Assembly (NCBI GenBank): GCA_902805545.1
Contig: CADCTD010000002.1
Coordinates: forward strand, 1-64,000
DNA length: 64,000 bases
Reading direction: 5' to 3'
Source of the DNA: an uncultured Craurococcus sp.
Lineage (GTDB): Bacteria; Pseudomonadota; Alphaproteobacteria; Acetobacterales; Acetobacteraceae
The position numbers were made by a program, and so were the translations under genes. This document shows positions 48,629-58,181 of the stretch, one piece after another (within the stretch, counting starts at the first letter, position 1; each line of letters begins with the position of its first letter). The notes beneath the pieces are model-generated. The model was not told the DNA's origin. It saw only the letters and a program-made list of their open reading frames with translations, and did no database searches.

Positions 48629-51193
48629 ATGGATGACCTGCTCGCCGACTTCCTGACCGAAACGCAAGAGGGCCTCGGTGCGCTCGACGCGGCGCTGGTG
48701 CGGCTCGAACGGGCACCCGACGACATGGCGACCCTCTCCGAGGTCTTCCGCATCGTCCACACCATCAAGGGCACATGCGGCTTCCTTGGTCTCACCCGCA
48801 TGGAGGGCGTCGCGCATGCGGCGGAGAATGTCCTCGGCCGCTACCGGGACGGCACGCTTCGGGTCACCCAGTCCGGCATCTCCGTCATTCTCAGCGCCAT
48901 CGACTGCATCCGTGGCATCGTCACGGCGCTGGAAGGGACGGGTGCTGAGCCGGCCGGCGACGATTCGGCGCTGATCGCGGCGCTCGACGCCGTCGCTTCC
49001 GGTGAGGCCGCCCCGGCTGCCGGGCCCGGCCCGGAGGCCCTGCCGCCCGTCGCGGCGCCGATGGTGGCCGCTGCCCCGCAGCCCGCACCCGTGGCGCCCG
49101 CTGCGCCCCTGCCGACCGCGGCCGAACCCGACGTCGGCGGCGCCAATGCCCCGCCGCAGACCATCCGCGTCACCGTCGACGTGCTGGAAGGGCTGATGAT
49201 GCTCGTCTCCGAGCTCGTCCTCACCCGCAACCAGCTTCTGCAGCTCTCCCGCAACGGCGCCGACAGCGCCTTCGCCGTGCCGCTGCAGCGCCTTTCCCAC
49301 ATCACCTCCGACCTGCAGGAGGGGGTGATGAAGACCCGCATGCAGCCGATCGGCAATGCCTGGGCCAAGCTGCCGCGCCTGGTGCGCGACCTCGGCGTGG
49401 AGCTTGGCAAGAAGATCGAGCTGGAGATGCGCGGCGCGGAGACCGAGCTCGACCGCCAGGTGCTGGAGCTGATCAAGGACCCGCTGACCCACATGGTCCG
49501 CAACTCGGCGGATCATGGCCTAGAGACGCCGGAGCAGCGCCTGGCCGCGGGCAAGCCGGAGGCCGGGCGGATCATGCTCAACGCCTCGCATGAGGGCGGG
49601 CACATCATCATCGAGATCGCCGATGACGGGCGTGGCCTCAGTGTCGAGCGGATCCGCCAGAAGGTGCTCGCCCAGGGCCTTGCCACCGAGGCGGAGCTGG
49701 CGGCCATGCCGGAGCGGGAGATCCAGCGCTTCATCTTCCGCGCCGGCTTCTCGACTGCGGCCGCCGTCACCGCCGTCTCCGGCCGCGGCGTCGGTATGGA
49801 TGTGGTGAAGACCAACATGGAGCGGATCGGCGGCACCATCGAGGTCCGCTCGAAGGAGGGCCGCGGTACCGCCTTCGTCGTCAAGATCCCGCTGACGCTG
49901 GCCATCGTCTCCGCCCTGATCGTCGAGGCGGGGGGCGAGCGCTTCGCCATCCCGCAGATCGGCGTCGTCGAGCTGGTGCGCGTCGGCGGCGAGGGCGCGC
50001 CGCAGCTGGAGCGCATCAAGGACAGCGCCGTGTTGCGCCTGCGCGACCGGCTGCTGCCGCTGGTCAATCTGGCGAACCTGCTGCATCTCGACAGCCCGGT
50101 CGCGGAGGAGAGCGCCTTCGTCGTCGTGACCCAGGTCGGCGCGCATGTCTTCGGCATCATCGTCGACCGCGTCTTCGACACGGAGGAGATCGTGGTGAAG
50201 CCGGTGGCGCCGATCCTGCGCCACGTGACCATGTTCTCCGGCAACACCATCCTCGGCGACGGCAGCGTCATCATGATCCTCGACCCGAACGGCATCGCCC
50301 GTGCAACCGGCGTCGGCGCCGAGAGCGGGGAAGGGGAGGCGGAGCGGGACGGGAAGCGCCAGGCCGTCGCCCACCGCTCCGACCAGCGCACGGCGCTGCT
50401 GCTCTTCCGTGCCGGCGATGCGACGCCGAAGGCGGTGCCGCTCGGCCTCATCGCCCGGCTCGAGGATGTCGAGCGCGAGCGGATCGAGAATGCCGGCGGC
50501 CGGCCGCTCGTCCAGTATCGCGGCAAGCTCATGCCGCTGGTGCCGCTGAGCGGCCACTGGGACCAGTCGATGACGCCTGAGCGCCAGCCGGTGCTCGTCT
50601 TCTCCGACGGCGAGCGCACGATGGGGCTGATGGTCGACGAGATCCTCGACGTGGTCGAGGAGCATTTGGTGGTCGACGGCGCCGGCGAGCGGCCCGGTTT
50701 CCTCGGTACCACCGTGATCGGCGGCAAGGTGACGGAGATGCTCGATACTGCCTGGTGGCTGCGCCAAGCCGGCGAGGACTGGTTCGGCCATGGCGCCGAG
50801 CATGAGGCGGGCGCTGGCCGGCGCATCCTTCTGGTGGAGGACAGCGCCTTCTTCCGCAACCTCGTCATCCCCGCCATCGGCGCCGCGGGCTACGACGTGA
50901 CCGCTGTCGCCGATGCCGAGGAGGCGCTGCGGCTGCGCGAGGCGGGTGCGGGTTTCGATGCGATCATCTCCGACATCGCCATGCCGGGGATGGACGGCAT
51001 TGCCCTGGCGCGCGGGCTGCGCGAGGGCGGCGCCTGGCGCGACCTGCCGCTGATCGCACTCACCGCCCGGGCGGATCCGGCCGATATCGAGCGCGGCCGC
51101 GCCGCCGGCTTCACCGACTATGTGGCGAAATTCGACCGTGCCGCCCTGCTGGAGAGCCTCCGGCAGTGCCTGAGCGCGCCGGTCGTCGGCTGA
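48629..51193 (+). CDS. cheA: Hybrid chemotaxis histidine kinase CheA with C-terminal receiver
   Basis: An 854-residue kinase. The Hpt (P1) domain has VHTIKGTCGFLG with His44. A Pro/Ala-rich linker at about residues 115-175 replaces a clear P2. Dimerisation and HATPase domains follow, with HMVRNSADHGLETPEQR (N box), IADDGRGL (G1) and GRGVGMDVVKTNM (G2). A CheW-like region at about 410-550 is followed by a second CheW-like region at 570-720, then a receiver domain (from residue 731) with D782 in ISDIAMPGMDG. Such CheA-REC hybrids are found in some alphaproteobacterial Che systems. First gene of cheAWYBR. Confidence 0.93.
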   Translation: MDDLLADFLTETQEGLGALDAALVRLERAPDDMATLSEVFRIVHTIKGTCGFLGLTRMEGVAHAAENVLGRYRDGTLRVTQSGISVILSAIDCIRGIVTALEGTGAEPAGDDSALIAALDAVASGEAAPAAGPGPEALPPVAAPMVAAAPQPAPVAPAAPLPTAAEPDVGGANAPPQTIRVTVDVLEGLMMLVSELVLTRNQLLQLSRNGADSAFAVPLQRLSHITSDLQEGVMKTRMQPIGNAWAKLPRLVRDLGVELGKKIELEMRGAETELDRQVLELIKDPLTHMVRNSADHGLETPEQRLAAGKPEAGRIMLNASHEGGHIIIEIADDGRGLSVERIRQKVLAQGLATEAELAAMPEREIQRFIFRAGFSTAAAVTAVSGRGVGMDVVKTNMERIGGTIEVRSKEGRGTAFVVKIPLTLAIVSALIVEAGGERFAIPQIGVVELVRVGGEGAPQLERIKDSAVLRLRDRLLPLVNLANLLHLDSPVAEESAFVVVTQVGAHVFGIIVDRVFDTEEIVVKPVAPILRHVTMFSGNTILGDGSVIMILDPNGIARATGVGAESGEGEAERDGKRQAVAHRSDQRTALLLFRAGDATPKAVPLGLIARLEDVERERIENAGGRPLVQYRGKLMPLVPLSGHWDQSMTPERQPVLVFSDGERTMGLMVDEILDVVEEHLVVDGAGERPGFLGTTVIGGKVTEMLDTAWWLRQAGEDWFGHGAEHEAGAGRRILLVEDSAFFRNLVIPAIGAAGYDVTAVADAEEALRLREAGAGFDAIISDIAMPGMDGIALARGLREGGAWRDLPLIALTARADPADIERGRAAGFTDYVAKFDRAALLESLRQCLSAPVVG

Positions 51194-51205
51194 GGAGACC
51201 CCGCG

Positions 51206-51700
51206 ATGCAGACCCAGACCACCTCCGGCCCCGCGCCCGGCCTGATGGCTCGCGGCGGCCTCCCCGCCGATGCGGCGGAGGAGATCTATCTGACGCTGAC
51301 CGTCGCCGACCAGCTTTGCGGCGTGCCGGTGCTGTCCATCCGCGACGTGCTTGGCGTGCAGACGATCACCCGCATCCCGCTGGCGCCGGCGGAGGTGGCG
51401 GGCAGCCTCAACCTGCGCGGGCGCATCGTCACGGCGATCGACCTCCGCTGCAGGCTCGGCCTGCCGCCGCGGCCTGACGGGCATCGCGGCGCGATGAGCG
51501 TCGTGGTCGAGCGTGATGGCGAGCTCTACAGCCTGCTGGCCGACCAGGTGGGGGAGGTGCTGCCGCTGCCGCGGGCCGAGCGCGCGCCCAACCCGGTCAC
51601 GCTTGATGCGGTCTGGCGCGACGTCTCGACCGGCGTCCACCGCATCGGCGAGCGGCTGCTGATCGTCATCGATGTCGAACGCATCCTGGCGATCGGCTGA
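51206..51700 (+). CDS. cheW: Chemotaxis coupling protein CheW
   Basis: A 164-residue scaffold linking receptors to CheA. EIYLTLTVADQLCGVPVLSI, ITRIPLAPAEVAGSLNLRGR (the N-L-R-G CheW signature) and IVTAIDLRCRLGLP are typical. ATG 51206 is preceded by GAGGAG. No chemoreceptor gene is in the window. Confidence 0.93.
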   Translation: MQTQTTSGPAPGLMARGGLPADAAEEIYLTLTVADQLCGVPVLSIRDVLGVQTITRIPLAPAEVAGSLNLRGRIVTAIDLRCRLGLPPRPDGHRGAMSVVVERDGELYSLLADQVGEVLPLPRAERAPNPVTLDAVWRDVSTGVHRIGERLLIVIDVERILAIG

Positions 51701-51730
51701 GTCCCGCCGTCGCAGAGGGAGAACCGCAGC

Positions 51731-52122
<392 letters not shown>

Positions 52123-52126
<4 letters not shown>

Positions 52127-53220
52127 GCGCCGTCCCCGTCCGGGTGATGCTCTGCGACGACAGCACTACCGTCCGCGCCGCCCTGGCGCAGCTGCTGGAG
52201 GCGGATCCCGGCATCAAGGTTGTCTCCCGCGTCGGCGACGGGAAGCAGGCGGTTGAGGCATTCGCCGCCCTGCCTTCCGCCGCGCGGCCACAGGTCGTGC
52301 TGCTCGATCTCGAGATGCCGGTGATGGATGGCATGACGGCCTTGCCGCTGCTGCTCCGGCAGGAGCCACGGCCGGCCGTCATCGTCGCCAGCGCGCTGAC
52401 GAAGAAGGGCGCCAGCGCCACCATGGCCGCCCTGCGCGCGGGAGCGGCGGACTACATCCCGAAGCCGGGTGCCACGACCGGCGGACTCGCGGATCCGGCC
52501 TTCCGGGCGGAGCTGCTCGCCAAGGTGAAGGGCTGGGCCAGGGTCGGCCCGTCGCGGCCCATGGCGAGGCCAGCGGTGCCGCTGCGCGCGCCGCCGCTCT
52601 CGCCGGGACGCGGCCTGCGGGCAATCGGTATCGGCTGCTCCACCGGCGGGCCGCAGGCGCTGACCGCCCTGCTGCGCGGGCTCGGTCGGCCGCTGCCAGT
52701 GCCGATCGTCGCCGTGCAGCACATGCCGGCCGGCTTCACAGCAATGCTTGCCGAGCATCTCGACCGGCTTGGCGGTCCCGGTTGCGCCGAGGCACGGGAT
52801 GGCGAGGCCTTGCAGCCTGGCCGCCTCTATCTCGCGCCTGGGGACCGGCATTTGCTCGTCGAGGGCAAGGCCGATGGCGGCCTCGTTGCCCGCTTGTCCG
52901 ATGCGCCACCCGAGAACTTCTGCCGTCCAGCGGTCGATCCGATGCTGCGCAGCCTCTCGGCCGCCTGTGGTGGTGCGGTGCTGGCCGTCATCCTCACCGG
53001 CATGGGCCAGGACGGGCTGCTCGGATGCCGCGCCGTAGCCGGCGCAGGCGGGATGGTGCTGGCGCAGGACGAGGCGAGTTCCGTGGTCTGGGGCATGCCG
53101 GGCGCCGTGGCGCGGGCCGGACTGGCCCAGGTCCTGCTGCCGCCCGAGGGGCTGGCGGATCAGATACTGGCAGCGGCCGAAGCCCGGCCCCGGCCAGCCC
53201 GGCAAGGAGTGATGGCATGA
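52123..53220 (+). CDS. cheB: Protein-glutamate methylesterase CheB
   Basis: A 365-residue response regulator and methylesterase/deamidase for chemoreceptors. Receiver domain with D62 in VLLDLEMPVMDG; linker about 130-160; catalytic domain with GIGCSTGGPQALTALL (Ser), VAVQHMPAGFTAMLAEHL (His) and ILTGMGQDGLLG (Asp). It starts with GTG in the cheY stop and its stop overlaps cheR. Confidence 0.95.
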
Positions 53221-54038
53221 GTCCCGATACCTTCGCCTTCGTCGCCGGGCTGGTGAAATCCCGCTCCGGCCTCGTGCTGACGCCGGACAAGGGGTACATG
53301 CTGGAGACCAGGCTCGCCCCGCTGCTGAAGCGCGACGGCCTCGCCAGCCTCGATGCGCTGGCGGCCAGGCTGCGCGACCCGCGTGCCGGGGCGCTGGCCG
53401 AGGCGGTGACGGAGGCCCTCACCACCAACGAGAGCAGCTTCTTCCGCGACGGCAAGCCCTTTGACCACCTGCGCAAGGTGCTGCCGATGCTGGTCCGCAT
53501 GCGACCGGCCGGCGCGACGCTCCGCATCTGGTCCGCCGCCTGTTCGACCGGGCAGGAGGCCTATTCGATCGCCATGCTGCTCGGCGAGCTGCCGCTCGAG
53601 GGTCGTCGGGTGGAGATCGTCGGCACCGACATCGCGGAGGGCGTGGTCGCCCGTGCGCGGGAGGGGTTCTTCACCCAGTTCGAGGTGCAGCGCGGCCTGC
53701 CCGCCCGGCTGCTGGTGAAGCATTTCCGGCAGGAGGAGGGGCGCTGGCGGGCGTCGCCCGAGCTGCGCGGGATGGTGCGGTTCGAGCGCGGCAACCTGCT
53801 CGGCGAGTTGCGGGGCTTCGGCCGGTTCGACGTGATCTTCTGCCGCAATGTGCTGATCTATTTCGACCCGCCGACCAAGGCGCGGGTGCTGAACGCCCTC
53901 GCGGCGCAGCTCCAGCCGGATGGTGTGCTGTACCTGGGCGGAGCGGAGACGGTGCTTGGGTTGACAGATCGGCTGGTGCCGGTGCCGGGCGAGCGCGGGG
54001 TCTATGAGCAGCCGAGGGAAGCGGCCCTGGCAGGCTGA
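53217..54038 (+). CDS. cheR: Chemoreceptor methyltransferase CheR
   Basis: A 273-residue SAM-dependent glutamate methyltransferase. N-terminal helical CheR_N domain (FAFVAGLVKSRSGLVLTPDK), then SFFRD, IWSAACSTGQEAYSIAMLL (SAM-binding) and FDVIFCRNVLIYFDP. ATG 53217 overlaps the cheB stop (ATGA). Last gene of the che operon, followed by a strong hairpin. Confidence 0.95.
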   Translation: MSPDTFAFVAGLVKSRSGLVLTPDKGYMLETRLAPLLKRDGLASLDALAARLRDPRAGALAEAVTEALTTNESSFFRDGKPFDHLRKVLPMLVRMRPAGATLRIWSAACSTGQEAYSIAMLLGELPLEGRRVEIVGTDIAEGVVARAREGFFTQFEVQRGLPARLLVKHFRQEEGRWRASPELRGMVRFERGNLLGELRGFGRFDVIFCRNVLIYFDPPTKARVLNALAAQLQPDGVLYLGGAETVLGLTDRLVPVPGERGVYEQPREAALAG

Positions 54039-54055
54039 CATTCAGGCTTTCGGGC

Positions 54056-54102
54056 ACGCAGCGAAGGCCCGGTGGAGTTGCTCCACCGGGCCTTCGCTGC
54101 GT
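54056..54102. terminator. Perfect 22-bp inverted repeat between cheR and ctrA (bidirectional terminator)
   Basis: The left arm (54056-54077, starting ACGCAGCGAAGG) and right arm (54081-54102) are exact reverse complements with only TTG as loop. It fills the 63-base gap between the convergent cheR and ctrA genes and its last base is the first base of the ctrA stop triplet. There is no clear T-run on either side, but the stem is strong enough to be a two-way terminator or RNA end stabiliser. Confidence 0.8.
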
Positions 54103-54842
54103 CAGGCGACCTGGCGGTCGGCAGGGATAGTAGCGGGGCGCGGCGCGACGAAGCCGGGGGCGAGGCGGGCATCCGGGTCGCGCAGGACATAGCCGCGGCC
54201 CCAGACGGTGCCGATCAGGTTGTCGGCCCCGGCCTGGGCCAGCTTCTTGCGCAGCTTGCAGATGAAGACGTCGATGATCTTCACCTCGGGCTCGTCCATG
54301 CCGCCGTAGAGATGGTTGAGGAAGGCTTCCTTGGTGAGGACCATGCCCTTGCGCAGCGTCAGCAGCTCGAGGATCGCATACTCCTTGCCGGTGAGGTGGA
54401 CCTGCTGGCCATCCACCGTCACCTCGCGCGAGCCGAGGTTGAGGGTGAGGCCGCCGACCGAGAGGCTCGGCTGGGCGAAGCCCTTGGCGCGGCGGACGAC
54501 GGCCTGGATACGGGCCAGCAGCTCCTGCCCGTCGAAGGGCTTGGTGATGAAGTCGTCTGCGCCGACGCCGAAGCCCTTCACCTTGGCCTGCGGGCGGGCG
54601 AGGCCCGAGAGGATCAGCACCGGCGTCTCGATGCGCCCGGCGCGCAACCGGCGGACGACCTCATAGCCCTCCATGTCGGGCAGGACGAGGTCGAGGATGA
54701 CGATGTCGTAGTCGTAGAGGCGGACCAGCTCGAGCGCCTCCTCGCCGCTGTCGACGGCGTCCACGACCATGGCGGAGGCCTTCAGCATGGCCGTGATGCC
54801 GCGGGATGCCGTGAGATCGTCCTCAACCAGAAGCACGCGCAT
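54102..54842 (-). CDS. ctrA: Cell-cycle response regulator CtrA
   Basis: A 246-residue OmpR-type regulator. The receiver starts [16 protein letters not shown] with phosphoacceptor D51 in [15 protein letters not shown] and Lys in [11 protein letters not shown]. The C-terminal winged helix has [18 protein letters not shown] and [14 protein letters not shown], nearly invariant in CtrA. In Rhodospirillales CtrA typically controls motility and chemotaxis genes rather than viability. ATG 54842 has GGAG 9 bases upstream; an in-frame ATG 30 bases earlier is less likely. The C-terminal 20 residues are poorly conserved. Confidence 0.94.
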   Translation of the reverse strand: MRVLLVEDDLTASRGITAMLKASAMVVDAVDSGEEALELVRLYDYDIVILDLVLPDMEGYEVVRRLRAGRIETPVLILSGLARPQAKVKGFGVGADDFITKPFDGQELLARIQAVVRRAKGFAQPSLSVGGLTLNLGSREVTVDGQQVHLTGKEYAILELLTLRKGMVLTKEAFLNHLYGGMDEPEVKIIDVFICKLRKKLAQAGADNLIGTVWGRGYVLRDPDARLAPGFVAPRPATIPADRQVA

Positions 54843-54975
54843 GTTGCGATCTCCTACACTTTCTACGTGCATAGAGATATCACCGTAGCGCGCATTTGGA
54901 AGAACCTATTCATCTTTGAGACGTATAAAGATCGGAGACAGCGTTTCAAAATCCTCAAAAGAGAGGCAAAAGTCC
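54843..54975. promoter_or_regulatory. AT-rich divergent control region between ctrA and fliI
   Basis: 133 bases that are visibly richer in A and T than the coding DNA on either side. It must hold the promoters of ctrA (minus) and fliI (plus). I do not find a full CtrA box (TTAA-N7-TTAA) or a GANTC site. GAGAGG at 54961-54966 is the fliI ribosome site. Confidence 0.55.
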
Positions 54976-56325
54976 ATGCTGTTTCAGCGTTATGCCCCGT
55001 TTCCCGGGCTCCATACCGCCCTTCGTCGCCTTGATCCGCTGCGACTGCACGGCAAGGTTGTAGGTGCGGGTGGCCTCCAACTCAGCCTGGAGGGGCTCGC
55101 CCCCTGGTTGCAGGTGGGGGCACGGCTCCATCTGCAGCCGCCCAGGCAGGCCCCGGTCCCGGCTGAGGTCGTCGGCTTCCAGGCCGGCCAGGCCCGGGCC
55201 CTCGCCTTTGCGCCGCTGGAGGGCATCGCGCCGGGGACGCCGGCGGTGCTCGCTCCGCCCGCCTGCCTCTTCGTCGACGAAAGCTGGCTGGGCCGGGTGA
55301 TCGATCCGCTGGGCCGGCCGATCGATGGGAAGGGGCTGCTTCGCCCGGGGCCGCTGCCGCGCCCGGTTCGTGCGGCGCCGCCGGAGGCCGGGACGCGGGC
55401 GCGGCTCGGGTCGCGGCTCGATCTCGGGGTGCGGGCGCTCGATGCCTTCGCCACCTGCCGGCGCGGCCAGCGGCTTGGCCTGTTCGCGGCGTCCGGCGTC
55501 GGCAAGTCGACCTTGCTTTCCATGCTGGCGGCGGGGGCGGATTGCGATGTCGCCGTGCTCGCCCTGGTCGGGGAGCGGGGGAGGGAGCTCCGCGAGTTCA
55601 TCGAGGATGATCTCGGCCCCGCCGGCCTCGCGCGGAGCGTCGTCATCTGCGCCACCTCGGACAGCCCGCCGCTGATGCGGCGCGAGGCGGCGCTCGCCGC
55701 CATGGCCATCGCCGAGCATTTCGCCGATGCCGGGCGCCAGGTGCTGCTGATGATGGACAGCGTCACCCGCTTCGCCCTCGCCTTGCGCGAGATCGGCCTC
55801 GCCGCCGGCGAGCCGCCGACGACGCGCGGCTATACCCCCGGCGTCTTCGCCGAGCTGCCACGGCTGCTGGAACGCGCCGGGCCGCGGGAGGAGGGCTGCG
55901 CCGGCGCCATCACCGGCCTCTTCACGGTGCTGGTCGAGGGCGACGATCATGACGAGCCGGTGGCCGATGCGGTGCGCGGCATCCTCGATGGGCATGTGGT
56001 GCTCGACCGTGCGATCGGCGAGCGCGGGCGCTATCCGGCCATCGACATCCTCCGCAGTCTCTCCCGCACCGTGCCCGGCTGCCTGCGGCCGGAGGAGGCG
56101 GCGCTGATGCGGCGGGCGCGGGCGATCCTCGCCCTGCATGCGGAGATGGCGGATCTGGTCCGCCTCGGCGCCTACCGGGCTGGTGCCGATCCGGCGGTGG
56201 ATGAGGCGGTGCGCCTCGCCCCGCGGATCGAGGCCGTGCTGGCCCAGGGCAAGGGCGAGCGGGACAGCGTCGCCGGAGCCTTCGCCGCGCTGGCCGCTGC
56301 CCTGGGCGGTGCCGATGGCGCGTGA
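54976..56325 (+). CDS. fliI: Flagellar export ATPase FliI
   Basis: A 449-residue AAA-type ATPase, related to F1-beta, that powers type III export of flagellar proteins. Walker A is FAASGVGKSTLLSML; LVGERGRELREFIEDDL, LLMMDSVTRFALALREIGL (Walker B region), GYTPGVFAELPRLLERAG and GRYPAIDILRSLSR are family signatures. ATG 54976 was chosen over an upstream in-frame start because of GAGAGG spacing. It overlaps fliJ by 11 bases. Confidence 0.95.
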   Translation: MLFQRYAPFPGLHTALRRLDPLRLHGKVVGAGGLQLSLEGLAPWLQVGARLHLQPPRQAPVPAEVVGFQAGQARALAFAPLEGIAPGTPAVLAPPACLFVDESWLGRVIDPLGRPIDGKGLLRPGPLPRPVRAAPPEAGTRARLGSRLDLGVRALDAFATCRRGQRLGLFAASGVGKSTLLSMLAAGADCDVAVLALVGERGRELREFIEDDLGPAGLARSVVICATSDSPPLMRREAALAAMAIAEHFADAGRQVLLMMDSVTRFALALREIGLAAGEPPTTRGYTPGVFAELPRLLERAGPREEGCAGAITGLFTVLVEGDDHDEPVADAVRGILDGHVVLDRAIGERGRYPAIDILRSLSRTVPGCLRPEEAALMRRARAILALHAEMADLVRLGAYRAGADPAVDEAVRLAPRIEAVLAQGKGERDSVAGAFAALAAALGGADGA

Positions 56326-56716
56326 CCCGCTTGCCGCCCTCGCCCGGCTGCGGCGGCTGGAGAGCGACGAGGCGCGGCGCCTGCTCGGCGAGGCCAATAC
56401 CCGGCTGGTTGCGGCCGAGGCGCGGACCGCCGCCGCCGCGGCGGCGCTCGGCGCGGAAGGGAGGCCAGGCGGGGAGGGGGATTACGGCCGCTGGCTCGCG
56501 CGCGGCCTTGCCGAGCGCGACCGGGCCGCTCGCACCGCTGGCTTCGCGGCCGAAAGCACCGAACTCGCCCGGCAGGGCCTGGGCGCGCGCCGCGCTGCCG
56601 AGCGGGCGCTCGATCAGCTATGCGAAGCCCGGGCCGAGGCCACCCGCCGCAAGGCGCTCCGCCGCAGCCAGGCGCTGCTCGACGAGGCGGCCGCCCGCTC
56701 CATCCTGCGAGAATGA
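56315..56716 (+). CDS. fliJ: FliJ-like flagellar export chaperone
   Basis: A 133-residue Ala/Arg/Glu-rich protein that is almost entirely helical, starting ARDPLAALARLRRLESDEA. Position directly after and overlapping fliI, size and coiled-coil character all match FliJ, the stalk-like partner of FliI. Sequence similarity within FliJ is always weak, so the call leans on context. Confidence 0.75.
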   Translation: MARDPLAALARLRRLESDEARRLLGEANTRLVAAEARTAAAAAALGAEGRPGGEGDYGRWLARGLAERDRAARTAGFAAESTELARQGLGARRAAERALDQLCEARAEATRRKALRRSQALLDEAAARSILRE

Positions 56717-57066
56717 GAGGTGCCGGCCGGGAGCAGGACACCGGGCCGGGTGCGGGCTTGTGGGCCGGAAGGAGCCGGCGCGATGCAGGCCCTGAAACCG
56801 TGGCGGCCCTTCCTGGCCGAAGCCTGCCCGTTCCTGCCGGCGAGCCCCGCGCTCGCCCGGCCTGCCGAGGGGCCGCAACGAAGCGGCCCGGAATGGAGCT
56901 GACCGAAACACCGGCCCCAACCCGGCGGGGATCGAGGCCGGTGGCCGGATATCCCGGCCCGGGCAGCTTCGCCTTGAGGAGGTGAACCACCTCCGCCGCG
57001 ACCGCACCGGCCAGGACCCGGATGCGGCCCGCCGCGCGGATGCCCGCGCGGCGGATCGCCGGTAGG
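56717..57066. other. Convergent intergenic region with overlapping tiny frames
   Basis: 350 bases between fliJ and hppD (convergent). Three tiny plus-strand frames chain together: 56783-56902 (39 codons, AAGGAG before its ATG), 56893-56985 (30 codons) and 56982-57065 (27 codons, GTG). GGAGGTG (56978-56984) and CACCTCC (56988-56994) form a perfect 7-bp hairpin with an AAC loop, whose left arm is the exact complement of the 16S anti-Shine-Dalgarno. None of the frames has a recognisable sequence. Confidence 0.4.
56783..56902 (+). CDS. Possible 39-residue peptide after fliJ (hypothetical)
   Basis: Frame beginning MQALKPWRPFLAEACPF and ending RSGPEWS, 66 bases after fliJ. AAGGAG lies about 8 bases before the ATG. 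There is no signal peptide or known domain. Kept only because of the good ribosome site and strand; it may be chance in GC-rich DNA. Confidence 0.3.
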   Translation: MQALKPWRPFLAEACPFLPASPALARPAEGPQRSGPEWS

Positions 57067-58170
57067 CTACTCCGCCGCCAGCACGCCGCGGCGGATCTGG
57101 TCGAGCTCGATGCTTTCGAAGAGGGCGCGGAAATTGCCCTCGCCGAAGCCCTGGTCGCCCTTGCGCTGGATCAGCTCGAAGAAGATCGGGCCGATGACGG
57201 TGCCGGTGAAGATCTGCAGCAGCCGCCCGCCCTCGGGCGTCGGCGCGCCGTCGGTGAGGATGCGGTTGCGCGCCAGGCGGCCGATCTCCTCGGCGGTCAG
57301 GTCCGGCATGCGCTTCGGCAGCAGCTCGTAGTAGGTGTCCGGCGTGTCCATGAACTCGACGGACCGGCCGCGCATGCCCTCGACGCTGGCGAAGATGTCG
57401 GTCGTGCCGAGGGCGATGTGCTGGATGCCCTCGCCGTTATAGGCGCGGAGATACTCTTCGATCTGCGACTTGTCGTCGCTGCTCTCGTTGATCGGGATGC
57501 GGATCTGGCCGCAGGGCGAGGTCAGCGCGCGGGACTTGAGGCCGGTCAGCTTGCCCTCGATGTCGAAGTAGCGGATCTCGCGGAAATTGAAGAGCTTCTC
57601 ATAGAAGCCCCACCACACATCCATCCGCCCGCGATGCACGTTGTGCGTCAGGTGATCGATGACGGTGAGGCCGTGGCCGGCCGGCGCCGGGTTGGTGCCG
57701 TCGATCCAGCGGAAGTCGACGTCGTAGATGCTGCCGCGCGCGCCGTAGCGGTCGACGAAATAGAGCAGGGACCCGCCGATGCCCTCGATCGCCGGGATGT
57801 TCAGCTCCATCGGCCCGACCTTGCCGGTGACGGGCTTGGCGCCGAGGGCGATCGCCCGCTCATAGGCCGCAGCGGCATCGGCGACGCGGAAGGCCATGGC
57901 GCAGGCCGACGGCCCATGCACCTTCTGGAAGGCCTGGGCGAAGCTCTCCGGCTCGGCGTTCAGGATGAAGTTGATGTCGCCCTGCCGCCAGAGCGAGACC
58001 TGCTTGCTGCGATGCACCGCGACGCGGGTGAAGCCGAGCCGGCCGAACAGCGCCTCCAGCCCCGGCATGTCCGGGCCGGTGAACTCGACGAATTCGAAGC
58101 CGTCCGTGCCCATCGGGTTCTGCTCGGAGATGGTTCCGGCGAAGCCAGTGCGATCGGGGGGGATGTCCAT
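57067..58170 (-). CDS. hppD: 4-hydroxyphenylpyruvate dioxygenase
   Basis: A 367-residue Fe(II) enzyme that converts 4-hydroxyphenylpyruvate to homogentisate in tyrosine breakdown. The metal facial triad fits TVIDHLTHNVHRGR (His), GIQHIALGTTDIF (His) and IFFELIQRKGDQGFGEGNF (Glu). The start MDIPPDRTGFAGTISEQNPMG is typical. It lies 11 bases after phhA on the same strand. Confidence 0.95.
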   Translation of the reverse strand: MDIPPDRTGFAGTISEQNPMGTDGFEFVEFTGPDMPGLEALFGRLGFTRVAVHRSKQVSLWRQGDINFILNAEPESFAQAFQKVHGPSACAMAFRVADAAAAYERAIALGAKPVTGKVGPMELNIPAIEGIGGSLLYFVDRYGARGSIYDVDFRWIDGTNPAPAGHGLTVIDHLTHNVHRGRMDVWWGFYEKLFNFREIRYFDIEGKLTGLKSRALTSPCGQIRIPINESSDDKSQIEEYLRAYNGEGIQHIALGTTDIFASVEGMRGRSVEFMDTPDTYYELLPKRMPDLTAEEIGRLARNRILTDGAPTPEGGRLLQIFTGTVIGPIFFELIQRKGDQGFGEGNFRALFESIELDQIRRGVLAAE

Positions 58171-58181
58171 GCTCGGTCTCC

